In this document: positions 1 through 6,944 of the stretch, piece by piece | Layout of the letters: each line of letters starts with the position of its first letter | Numbering within the stretch: position 1 is the first letter of the stretch | NCBI GenBank assembly: GCA_031581145.1 | Contig: JAVLBP010000018.1 | Coordinates: 1 to 27,071, forward strand | Reading direction: 5' to 3' | DNA length: 27,071 nucleotides | Source of the DNA: UBA8296 sp031581145 | Lineage (GTDB): Bacteria; Bacteroidota; Rhodothermia; Balneolales; Balneolaceae | Program-made: the position numbers and the translations under genes | Notes under the pieces: generated by a model | What the model was told of the DNA's origin: nothing | Database searches by the model: none | What the model saw: only the letters and a program-made list of their open reading frames with translations

Positions 1-1
1 T

Positions 2-469
2 TTTGTGCAAGGCCCTCAGTTGAGCAATTCACTTGGTACTAGTGGGGAGATCGTGGTCAAAGTAATGCGGGGAGAGCTCCCGGGGTTTCCAAAGATGGGC
101 ATGGCCTATGTGGATGTGCGAGATGTTGCTGCTTTGCACTTGTTGGCTTTGGAGCATGACACCACGATTGGCGAACGCTTAATTGCCAGCGCAGATACAC
201 TGTGGTTCCGCGAAATGGGTGAAGCAATTTTGGAGGAATTTCCTGAGTTAAAGGGCAAGATTAAGCCCCGCGAACTGCCCAATTTCTTTGTGAAGTTGTT
301 TGCGTTGTTTGATCGAGAAACAAAGCTCATTGTCCCTGAGCTCGGAAATTATCCTGTGGCGTCGAATGCCAAGGCGCGTGAATTGGTTGGATGGGAGCCT
401 CGATCGGGTCGTGAAGCGGTGCGAGCGGCTGCGCGGTCATTGGTTGAGCTCGGTGTGGTGAGTGTGTAG
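2..469 (+). CDS. NAD-dependent epimerase / dihydroflavonol-4-reductase-like protein (3' part)
   Basis: Only the C-terminal ~155 residues are in the window. The frame is open to the left edge, so the GTG at position 5 is not the start. The visible part matches the extended short-chain dehydrogenase family (dihydroflavonol reductase type): a GTSGEIV segment, a VMRGELPGFP stretch, the conserved YVDVRDVAALH segment, then GERLIAS. These are the substrate-binding half of an NAD(P)-dependent sugar or flavonol-type reductase. The N-terminal Rossmann motif and the catalytic YxxxK lie outside the window, so substrate and activity cannot be judged. The gene ends without an obvious poly-T terminator; a palindromic repeat begins 83 nt downstream. 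Confidence 0.8.
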   Translation, partial: FVQGPQLSNSLGTSGEIVVKVMRGELPGFPKMGMAYVDVRDVAALHLLALEHDTTIGERLIASADTLWFREMGEAILEEFPELKGKIKPRELPNFFVKLFALFDRETKLIVPELGNYPVASNAKARELVGWEPRSGREAVRAAARSLVELGVVSV

Positions 470-678
470 GTAGGCGCAGGTTCGAAGGCGATTCAACATG
501 GTCGTTTTATACTTACTGAATCCTACACACTTATTGATTCAAAGTGGCCTAACTCCAAACCAGTATTATTTGTAGAGGGGTGCCAAATATTACTGGTTTA
601 GACACAGGGGTTTTGTAGACTGTTGGCACCCATCAGCTAGCAAAACGCTCAACAAACGCCCCATGAAAAGTCGCTTGT
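470..678. other. Intergenic stretch with palindromic repeat copy 1
   Basis: This gap between the epimerase-like gene and the XRE fragment holds one copy of the palindromic repeat (553-615). I see no other coding potential, no RNA gene and no clear promoter in it. Confidence 0.5.
553..615. repeat. Dispersed palindromic element, copy 1
   Basis: Arms at 553-565 and 591-603 pair with two mismatches (the inner 9 bp, AAACCAGTA, are perfect) around a 25-nt loop carrying GAGGGGTGC. The right arm is followed by ACAGGGGTTTTG. A run of 46 nt is identical to copy 2 at 4350-4411, and the architecture is shared with copy 3 at 6724-6785. It sits between the 3' ends of two convergent units, the epimerase-like gene on plus and glpD plus the XRE fragment on minus. 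That position fits a REP/MITE-like element or a bidirectional transcription end; the sequence alone does not decide which. Confidence 0.8.
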
Positions 679-888
679 TTATTTTTGAGGAGTTAATTCA
701 AAACGTATGCTTAACCCTAGGGCAGTAGCAAGCCTTCTCATGGTTTGAAGTGTGAGGTTGCAAGTTCCATTTTCAATCTTGGAGATATGGGATCTTTGTA
801 CACCAAGAAGTTCACCCAATTCAGTCTGAGACATACCCATAGACTTACGCGATTCCTGTACAGAGAGACCAAAAAGAGCAGCATTCCA
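679..888 (-). pseudogene. Truncated XRE-family (HigA-like) antitoxin fragment
   Basis: On the minus strand a frame runs from 888 down to a TAA at 679-681. It reads as a helix-turn-helix: SRKSMGMSQTELGELLGVQ, then RSHISKIENG, then LQTMRRLATALGL, the typical XRE/HigA layout. The homologous reading continues upstream of the first ATG (838-840) as ALFGLSVQE, but is cut by TGA at 889-891. The 5' third of a normal ~100-residue HigA is therefore missing. If the ATG at 840 is used, a 53-residue DNA-binding peptide could still be made. No toxin gene is adjacent; glpD ends only 27 nt away. I read it as the remnant of a toxin-antitoxin module. The HTH is clear; the HigA subfamily is an inference. Confidence 0.65.
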
Positions 889-917
889 TCAAAACCTTAC
901 ATCACGCCAGTATAAAT

Positions 918-2576
918 CTATACAACGGTTTCCCGCTTCGGCACATAGGACGCGGCAACTTGCTCAAATGCAGAGACCTGACTCGAAGTCCACGCCTCGT
1001 CCTGGCCTAGTTCCTCAGCCATAATCTGAGCCACCTTTGGCGCAATATTCAAGGCTTCTTGCGCATCCAAAAAGAGGGCTCTAGATCGTCTTGCTAGCAC
1101 ATCCTCCAAAGTCATGGCCATTTCATGGCGTACAGCCCAACGAACTTGATTGGGCGAAATCATGTATTTATCGCTTAGACTACCATTCCCCTGTGGGTCA
1201 AGTGCCTGAATGGACTTCGCGTCGGTGCCATACATATGCAGTGGGTCACTCCAATCACTAGCCTCATCAAAGCCATGGATTGGGAGTGTTGCTGTGGGGC
1301 ATACGGTCTCGCGTAAATCTCCCACGCTGGCCGCCGTGTTGACGGCATCCTCTGCCATTTTTCGGTAGGTCGTCCATTTTCCACCCAAAATACTCACCAA
1401 ACCAGATGGCGAGACCAACACTTTGTGGTGGCGAGACACCTCTTTGGTGCTTTGTTTTTGGGAGCCATCGCCGGCACTTGATTTGCCTTCGCCTGACGCG
1501 CCATCGCCGGCACTTGATTTGCCATCGCCTGACACACCACTGCCAGATCCACCGCCAGATCCAGCCGCCAGAGGCCTCAGCCCGACAAAGATACTTCGAA
1601 TGTCATCTCGGGTTGGTTTTCGGGTCATATACATCCCTGCGTTGGCCAGAATAAAATCAATCTCCTCTTCCATCGCCACTGGCTCTTCCAAGGCTTCGTT
1701 CATGGGTGAATCGGTTGTCCCTACCACAACGTAGCCATTCCACGGCACTGCAAACAACACACGCCCATCGGTGGTGTGAGGCACCATTATCGCATGATCT
1801 TTTTGCAAAAACTCCGCCTCCAGCACGATATGAACACCCTGACTCGGTCGAATGGACGCCGGTAGCTCCGGTTGATCGGCTTGCATTACCTCATCTGAAA
1901 ACACCCCTGTGGCATTCAAGACGACCTTGGACTGTATCTCATGCACCTGACCGCTCAACTGATCTTTGGCACGAATCCCTGTAATGAGATCGCCCTGCTT
2001 GATAAACTCCTCAAAGGACATATAGTTGAGTAGCGTGGCGCCATGATCCTCAGCGGTCATGGCAAGGCTCACCGCCATGCGAGCGTCATCAAACTGACCA
2101 TCATGATAAATCACACCCCCTATGAGTCCCTGCCGCTTTACATTCGGGATGGCTTCCAAGGTCTCCTCGCGGTTGAGTAGCGTCGAGGGACCAAGTCCCA
2201 ATTTACCCGCCATCATATCGTAAATCTTGAGCCCAATGCCATAAAACGGGCTTGCCCACCAGTCATAGGATGGGATAATGAAGCTCAAATCACGCACCAA
2301 GTGGGGCGCATTATTCCGCATAATCCCACGCTCTTTGAGCGCTTCAATCACAAGAGAGACATCCCCATTTTGTAAATAACGCACCCCGCCATGGACAAGC
2401 TTGGTACTTCGCGATGACGTCCCTTTGGCAAAATCGATTTTCTCAATGAGTAAGGTTTTGTAGCCGCGAGCGGCCGCATCGACCGCAATGCCGAGCCCTG
2501 TGGCACCCCCTCCAATGATGAGGACATCCCATTGTGAGGTTTGATCAAGCGTTTGAAGATTTTCCGAGCGATTCAT
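918..2576 (-). CDS. glpD: Aerobic glycerol-3-phosphate dehydrogenase
   Basis: FAD-dependent oxidation of sn-glycerol-3-phosphate to dihydroxyacetone phosphate, feeding electrons to quinone at the membrane. The N-terminus has the FAD dinucleotide-binding motif DVLIIGGGATGLGIAVDAA, followed by the family signature GTSSRSTKLVHGGVRYL. The conserved GGKWTTYRKMAED segment and the C-terminal DAO_C domain are present. The 552-residue length is slightly above the family norm because of a Gly/Ser/Asp-rich insert at about residues 338-381, between GLRPLAA and the HHKVLVSPSG strand; residues ~348-371 are two 12-residue repeats. The gene is second after glpK with a 44-nt gap. No Shine-Dalgarno is evident before the ATG; a 14-codon mini-ORF ends on its start (ATGA), suggesting coupled translation. 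Confidence 0.95.
   Translation of the reverse strand: MNRSENLQTLDQTSQWDVLIIGGGATGLGIAVDAAARGYKTLLIEKIDFAKGTSSRSTKLVHGGVRYLQNGDVSLVIEALKERGIMRNNAPHLVRDLSFIIPSYDWWASPFYGIGLKIYDMMAGKLGLGPSTLLNREETLEAIPNVKRQGLIGGVIYHDGQFDDARMAVSLAMTAEDHGATLLNYMSFEEFIKQGDLITGIRAKDQLSGQVHEIQSKVVLNATGVFSDEVMQADQPELPASIRPSQGVHIVLEAEFLQKDHAIMVPHTTDGRVLFAVPWNGYVVVGTTDSPMNEALEEPVAMEEEIDFILANAGMYMTRKPTRDDIRSIFVGLRPLAAGSGGGSGSGVSGDGKSSAGDGASGEGKSSAGDGSQKQSTKEVSRHHKVLVSPSGLVSILGGKWTTYRKMAEDAVNTAASVGDLRETVCPTATLPIHGFDEASDWSDPLHMYGTDAKSIQALDPQGNGSLSDKYMISPNQVRWAVRHEMAMTLEDVLARRSRALFLDAQEALNIAPKVAQIMAEELGQDEAWTSSQVSAFEQVAASYVPKRETVV
1464..1535. repeat. 36-bp tandem repeat (2 units) inside glpD
   Basis: Units 1464-1499 and 1500-1535 differ at two positions and encode two copies of a 12-residue Ser/Gly/Asp/Lys-rich block. 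Two further 12-bp-spaced near-copies of a CCAGATCC box follow at 1542-1563, encoding the flanking GSGGGSGSG. Because the unit is a multiple of three, copy-number changes keep the frame. Confidence 0.9.
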
Positions 2577-2617
2577 GGGGTTTCGGGGTGATGCTTGGTT
2601 TTGCCGATGCGATTCAT
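2573..2617 (-). CDS. 14-codon mini-ORF between glpK and glpD
   Basis: Three bases after the glpK stop, an ATG at 2615-2617 opens a frame of 14 residues (MNRIGKTKHHPETP). Its TGA (2573-2575) overlaps the glpD ATG as ATGA. Its first 11 nt duplicate the sequence around the glpD start: GCGATTCATGG occurs at 2568-2578 and 2609-2619 on the plus strand. No Shine-Dalgarno is obvious for either start, so a ribosome leaving glpK could re-initiate here and hand over to glpD. It may equally be a by-product of a small duplication that copied the start region. It is too short to assess by homology. Confidence 0.3.
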   Translation of the reverse strand: MNRIGKTKHHPETP

Positions 2618-2620
2618 GGA

Positions 2621-4240
2621 TTATCGATGCGAAGCTTGGTCCGAATTAATTGCCTGAATACGACGCTCCCATAGTTCAAGTGAGCGTTGCGTGTGATCAC
2701 TTGGGGAAGGATCAAAGGTTCGATCTTCGTTCCAAACCGATTGCAGAGCGTCCGTCGAAGACCAATACCCTGTAGCTAAACCGGCCAGTGCAGCAGCACC
2801 AAAGGCAGTGAGCTCGGTAATTTGAGGGCGAACCACGGGTGCATTCAACAAATCGGACTGAATCTGCATGAGGAGATTATTCTGTGCAGCTCCCCCATCA
2901 ACTTTGAGGGCGGGAATGGAGAGGCCTGGCAAGGCTTTCCCCGCATCTTTGAGCATTAGCTCTACAACCTCGCGTACTCGGTGGGCAATCCCCTCAAGTG
3001 CCGCTCTGGCGATATGACCTTTTTCTGTGCCTCGCGTGAGCCCCATCAAAGCGCCCGTTGCTAGTGGGTTCCAATACGGCGCGGCAAGCCCCGATAATGA
3101 AGGGACAAAGGTGACTCCACCGGCATTTTTCACCGTTTTGGCAAGCGGTTCAATGTCTGAGGATTGCGTGATCATCTCGAGTTGGTCACGGAGCCACTGC
3201 ACCAATGCTCCAGCCACAAAAATACTGCCTTCAAGCGCATATACGGGCTTTGCTTTAGAGCCGAGTTGATAGGCAACCGTTGTGAGTAGGTTGTGCTCTG
3301 ACAACACGGGGGTTTCACCGATGTTCATCATCGTAAAGCATCCTGTGCCGTAGGTGTTTTTGAGCTCACCCGGGGAAAGGCATAATTGCCCAAAGAGTGC
3401 AGCTTGTTGATCCCCAGCAATGCCAGCAATGGGGATTTGGGCATCCTCGCCGGGTGCGTCCTCGCCAGGTGCATTCTGTTCGGGTGCATCCTGCTCGGGC
3501 TCGGAGGAGGTTGCAGCTGCCGATTCAGGCGATAATCCCAAACTTGCAGGGTCAAGATGTGCACAGAGCTCACTCGAGGAAACGACCTTTGGAAGCACCG
3601 AGGAAGGAATGCGCAGAATCTCGCAAAGTTCATCATCCCATTGAAGCTCGTGGATATTAAAGGCCAGTGTTCGACTTGCATTGGTCACATCGGTCACATG
3701 AGATCGACCGCCCGTAAGATGCCAAATGAGCCAACTATCAACCGTTCCAAAACAAAGCTCCCCTGCTTCGGCTCTTGCTCGCAATTCAGGCTCCTGATCC
3801 AAAATCCATGAGATTTTGGTGCCGCTGAAATATGCATCTAGGATGAGACCCGTTTTTTTGTGGAACGTCTCAGCATGGCCCTGCTCACGAAGCTTGTCAC
3901 ATGCGCCAGCCGTTCTGCGATCCTGCCAAACAATAGCGCGGTGGACTGGCTCACCCGTGGCGCGATCCCAGAGTACCGTCGTCTCTCTCTGGTTGGTCAC
4001 CCCAATGGCATGGATCTGATCGAGTGAGGCCCCTGCCCCATCCAAGGCATCTAAGATCGCCTTGCGTTGTGTCTTCCAAATATCGATCGGGTCATGCTCA
4101 ACCCACCCCTCTTGAGGGAAATATTGGGGGAATTCGTGCTGCCCAACGGAGACTGGATGCCCATTGTGGTCGAAAACTATGGCACGAGAGCTTGTTGTGC
4201 CGGCATCGATGGCAAGAATATAGGCGTTGTCTTGTGTCAT
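2621..4240 (-). CDS. glpK: Glycerol kinase
   Basis: ATP-dependent phosphorylation of glycerol to sn-glycerol-3-phosphate in the cytoplasm; FGGY kinase family. The N-terminal phosphate loop AIDAGTTSSRAIVFD, the segment TNQRETTVLWDRATG, and FGGY signature regions (SGTKISWILD; later GGAAQNNLLMQIQSDLL) are present, as is the IAGIAGDQQAALFGQ block. Length 539 is about 35-40 residues above E. coli GlpK. The excess is an acidic Pro/Glu/Asp/Ala insert at residues ~240-268 just before IPIAGIAGDQQ, built from four 5-residue repeats. The insert lies in a surface loop region in known structures, so activity is probably kept. It is first gene of the glpK-glpD operon. No glpF transporter or regulator is in the window. 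Confidence 0.96.
   Translation of the reverse strand: MTQDNAYILAIDAGTTSSRAIVFDHNGHPVSVGQHEFPQYFPQEGWVEHDPIDIWKTQRKAILDALDGAGASLDQIHAIGVTNQRETTVLWDRATGEPVHRAIVWQDRRTAGACDKLREQGHAETFHKKTGLILDAYFSGTKISWILDQEPELRARAEAGELCFGTVDSWLIWHLTGGRSHVTDVTNASRTLAFNIHELQWDDELCEILRIPSSVLPKVVSSSELCAHLDPASLGLSPESAAATSSEPEQDAPEQNAPGEDAPGEDAQIPIAGIAGDQQAALFGQLCLSPGELKNTYGTGCFTMMNIGETPVLSEHNLLTTVAYQLGSKAKPVYALEGSIFVAGALVQWLRDQLEMITQSSDIEPLAKTVKNAGGVTFVPSLSGLAAPYWNPLATGALMGLTRGTEKGHIARAALEGIAHRVREVVELMLKDAGKALPGLSIPALKVDGGAAQNNLLMQIQSDLLNAPVVRPQITELTAFGAAALAGLATGYWSSTDALQSVWNEDRTFDPSPSDHTQRSLELWERRIQAINSDQASHR
3441..3500. repeat. 15-bp tandem repeat (4 units) inside glpK
   Basis: Four 15-bp units (3441-3455, 3456-3470, 3471-3485, 3486-3500) encode PEQDA, PEQNA, PGEDA and PGEDA in the protein's direction. 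Adjacent units differ at a few bases. The unit is a multiple of three, so expansion or contraction leaves the kinase in frame. Confidence 0.88.
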
Positions 4241-4505
4241 TAGTTGCTTGATTCGTTTTGCGTGGTCTTTGCTTGAGGTTTAGATAGTTCTCGTTTTGTT
4301 TAGCTCGACTCTCATGTTGAACTCACATTCTATATTCGCAAACTCTTATGTCTAAACCAGTATTATTTGTAGAGGGGTGCCAAATATTACTGGTTTAGAA
4401 ACAGGGGTTTTATACAGTCGAGTGCGTGGCGATCCTAACAAACAAAGCAACCGTTTACTCAAACAACCAACCTATCAAGGCAACCCACCTACCCTGGCAG
4501 CGCCA
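4241..4505. other. Intergenic region upstream of glpK, with palindromic copy 2
   Basis: 265 nt between the 3' end of the prolyl oligopeptidase gene and the start of glpK, both on minus. It must contain the glpK promoter, but I cannot single out a convincing -35/-10 pair. A palindromic repeat copy lies at 4350-4411. Nothing else is recognisable. Confidence 0.45.
4350..4411. repeat. Dispersed palindromic element, copy 2
   Basis: The left arm GTCTAAACCAGTA (4350-4362) pairs with 4388-4400 except for the outermost base. The loop is 25 nt and carries GAGGGGTGC in the same orientation as copy 1, and the 3' flank is ACAGGGGTTTT. It lies 94 nt beyond the stop of the minus-strand prolyl oligopeptidase gene and about 110 nt upstream of glpK. 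It could serve as a transcription end for the former, or be a passive dispersed repeat. Confidence 0.85.
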
Positions 4506-6635
4506 TTACCCAGGCAGCGCCGTGAACCCCATATTATAGAGTGTAAACGCATAAATATCGGCCGTTTGCTCAATCCGTTTCGAAATCGGCGTTCCCGCGC
4601 CGTGACCCGCATTGGTTTCGATACGTATCAACACGGGCGCCTCACCCGCATGCTTGGCCTGAAGCTCCGCCGCAAACTTAAACGAATGCGCAGGCACTAC
4701 GCGGTCATCATGATCCGCTGTCGTTACCATCGTGGCAGGGTACGATACCCCTTCCTCGACATTATGCACTGGCGAATACCCCAACAAGTACTCAAACATT
4801 TCCTGGGATTCCTCCGAGGTACCATAATCATAGGCCCAACCCGCTCCAGCCGTGAAGGTATGGTACCGAAGCATGTCGAGCACACCGACCGCAGGCAAGG
4901 CAACACCGACCAAATCTGGGCGCTGCGTCATGACCGCCCCCACAAGCAGCCCACCATTGGACCCGCCTCGAATCGCCAATTTCTCTTTGGACGTCACCCC
5001 TTCAGCCTTCAGATACTCCGCGGCAGCAATGAAATCGTCAAAGACATTCTGGCGATTCATTTTGGTGCCAGCAAGGTGCCACTGCTTGCCGTACTCACCT
5101 CCTCCGCGAAGGTTGGGCACGGCATAAACACCCCCCATTTCCATCCAAATCGCGTTGGTCACGCTAAAAGACGGCGTAAGGCTCACGTTAAATCCGCCGT
5201 AACCATAAAGAATCGTTGGATTGGACCCGTCGTACTCCACCCCTTTTTTGTGGGTAATCATCATCGGAATTTGCGTGCCATCCTTGGACTCGTAGAAAAC
5301 TTGCGTCGATTCATACGCCTCGGGGTCAAAATCGATAGCGGGTTGCCAGTATAATTCGCTAGTCATTGTCTCAGGATCATAGGCATAGGTCGATCCTGGG
5401 GTATGATAATTGGTGTAACTGTAATAGAGTACCTCAGCATCATCCTTGCCACCAAAGCCACCCGCAGAGCCAAGGCCCGGAAGCTCGATTTCGCCGAGAT
5501 TATTGCCCTGCATGTCGTACTGATACACCTTGGAGATCGCGTCCTCCATGTATTCGGCAAAGAAATAGCCAGCGCCACTACTCACACTCAGCACATACTC
5601 CGTTTCCGGGATCACATCTTGCCAGTATTGCTCTTGGGGGCGGTTGACATCTGCAACCACAAGACGCTGATTCGGGGCATCTTTGTTGGTGACCAAGTAG
5701 AGCTTGTCCCCTTCGCTTTCCAGGAGATACGCATCATAATCAAATGTCGGTGACATCGTCACCAGCGGCGCACTTGGGTTGGTCAAATCTTTGAGAAATA
5801 ATCGGTTCCCTTTGGTGAAAACGGCCGCATCAATCAAGGCATAACGCCCATCATCAGTGACACTGGCTCGCACATAACGGTGTTTTTGCGCCTCAGTACC
5901 GCCAAAGATAAGCTCGTCTTCTGCCTGAGGTGTCCCCACAACATGATAATAGAGCTTATGTTGATCGGTCTTGGCCGAGAGCTCACTTCCATCTGGCTTG
6001 TCGTAGCTACTGTAGAAAAACCCTTCGTTGAGGCGCCACGAAATGCCGCTGAATTTGATATCCACCAAGGTGTCGCCAATCTGTTCCATGGACTCGGTAT
6101 TGATGACGATGACTTTGCGCCAGTCTGATCCCCCTTCCGAAATCGAGTAGGCCGCCATCGACCCATCGTCAGAAAAACTCAAGCCGGCCAGAGACGTCGT
6201 ACCATCCTCAGAAAAGGTATTCGGGTCTAAAAAGACGGCTGGCTCAGCCTCTGGATCGTCCGCAGGTCTTCGGTAGATCACCGACTGGTTTTGAAGGCCA
6301 TCATTCTTGGAGAAATAAGTGTAATTGCCCTCAGTGTAGGGAGCGCCCACTTTTTCATAATTCCAAAGAGTGGACAGCCGGCTCTCAATGGATGAACGCA
6401 TCGGCAGATCCTCGAGATAATCGAAAGTCACCTCGTTCTGGGCTTTCAACCATGCTTCGGTTTCTGGGCTACGATCATCCTCCAACCAGCGGTAGGGGTC
6501 TGTGATGTCGGTGCCAAAATAGGTATCCACAACCGGAATTTGGGCGGTTTCATGGTAGGGCTGGAGGGTTGGTGTAGTTTGGCAGGCTGTAATGAGGGCG
6601 AGGGATAGAGCCAAGAGAGTTAGGGTCTGTTTCAT
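4506..6635 (-). CDS. Prolyl oligopeptidase (S9A), predicted lipoprotein
   Basis: Serine peptidase that cleaves short peptides after proline. At 709 residues it is full length for the S9A family. The N-terminus is a lipoprotein signal with lipobox ITAC (Cys18), so it is probably anchored in the periplasm or outer membrane. The N-terminal PYRWLEDD motif and the seven-bladed propeller region (residues ~80-430) precede the alpha/beta hydrolase domain. The catalytic triad is visible: Ser559 in GGSNGG, Asp643 in TADHDDRVVP and His678 in NAGHGAG, close to the spacing in porcine POP. The segment NLRGGGEYGKQWH is also typical. It appears monocistronic, with palindromic repeats on both sides. Peptide scavenging is the likely role; the physiological substrate is not evident. 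Confidence 0.95.
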   Translation of the reverse strand: MKQTLTLLALSLALITACQTTPTLQPYHETAQIPVVDTYFGTDITDPYRWLEDDRSPETEAWLKAQNEVTFDYLEDLPMRSSIESRLSTLWNYEKVGAPYTEGNYTYFSKNDGLQNQSVIYRRPADDPEAEPAVFLDPNTFSEDGTTSLAGLSFSDDGSMAAYSISEGGSDWRKVIVINTESMEQIGDTLVDIKFSGISWRLNEGFFYSSYDKPDGSELSAKTDQHKLYYHVVGTPQAEDELIFGGTEAQKHRYVRASVTDDGRYALIDAAVFTKGNRLFLKDLTNPSAPLVTMSPTFDYDAYLLESEGDKLYLVTNKDAPNQRLVVADVNRPQEQYWQDVIPETEYVLSVSSGAGYFFAEYMEDAISKVYQYDMQGNNLGEIELPGLGSAGGFGGKDDAEVLYYSYTNYHTPGSTYAYDPETMTSELYWQPAIDFDPEAYESTQVFYESKDGTQIPMMITHKKGVEYDGSNPTILYGYGGFNVSLTPSFSVTNAIWMEMGGVYAVPNLRGGGEYGKQWHLAGTKMNRQNVFDDFIAAAEYLKAEGVTSKEKLAIRGGSNGGLLVGAVMTQRPDLVGVALPAVGVLDMLRYHTFTAGAGWAYDYGTSEESQEMFEYLLGYSPVHNVEEGVSYPATMVTTADHDDRVVPAHSFKFAAELQAKHAGEAPVLIRIETNAGHGAGTPISKRIEQTADIYAFTLYNMGFTALPG

Positions 6636-6944
6636 GGGGTAATCGGGTTCGTGGCACTCAAGTTTTGAGGTGATTTGAGAATTAGTCTTTTTCCTAACAT
6701 AACAAATCTCTGAAAACCCCTCTGTCTAAACCAGTATTTTTTTGCACCCCTCGCATGATTTTACTGGTTTAGACCCAGGGGTGTGTCAAACTATATGTTG
6801 CGAGATAAACGCGACTTGCGCGACCGACCATATAAACGTTCGGGAGTTAGGCAACTTGCGTGGAATGCAAACGCTAAAAGTTGAAAACTGGTCACACCGT
6901 CAGGCCGAGTAAAAAACCCAAAGACCACAAGCCATAGCGCTGCA
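6636..6944. other. Intergenic region with palindromic copy 3
   Basis: 309 nt separating two minus-strand lipoprotein genes. It holds palindromic copy 3 (6724-6785). The segment 6790-6880 is rich in short CGCGACTTGCG-like words but I find no recognisable gene, RNA or recombination site. The promoter of the prolyl oligopeptidase gene should lie at about 6640-6720; no clear consensus is visible. Confidence 0.45.
6724..6785. repeat. Dispersed palindromic element, copy 3 (loop core inverted)
   Basis: Perfect 13-bp arms GTCTAAACCAGTA (6724-6736) and TACTGGTTTAGAC (6762-6774) enclose a 25-nt loop. The loop carries GCACCCCTCGC, the reverse complement of the GAGGGGTGC core in copies 1 and 2, while the 3' flank CCAGGGGTGTG remains on the same side. 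CACCCCT in the loop (6745-6751) is fully complementary to AGGGGTG in the flank (6777-6783), so a plus-strand transcript could fold as a stem plus loop-to-tail pseudoknot. Confidence 0.85.

Noticed and set aside
1440..1570. Frameshift or disrupted glpD
   Set aside because: The low-complexity insert stays in frame and both flanking enzyme blocks are intact in one reading frame.
4377..5354. Long plus-strand frame (325 codons) opposite the prolyl oligopeptidase gene
   Set aside because: It is antisense to the conserved catalytic domain, very rich in Arg/His/Pro, and shows no domain pattern; it begins inside the palindromic repeat.
6781..6880. Possible integron attC site around GTTAGGC
   Set aside because: Only one consensus half-site is present; no matching partner, no integrase and no cassette layout.
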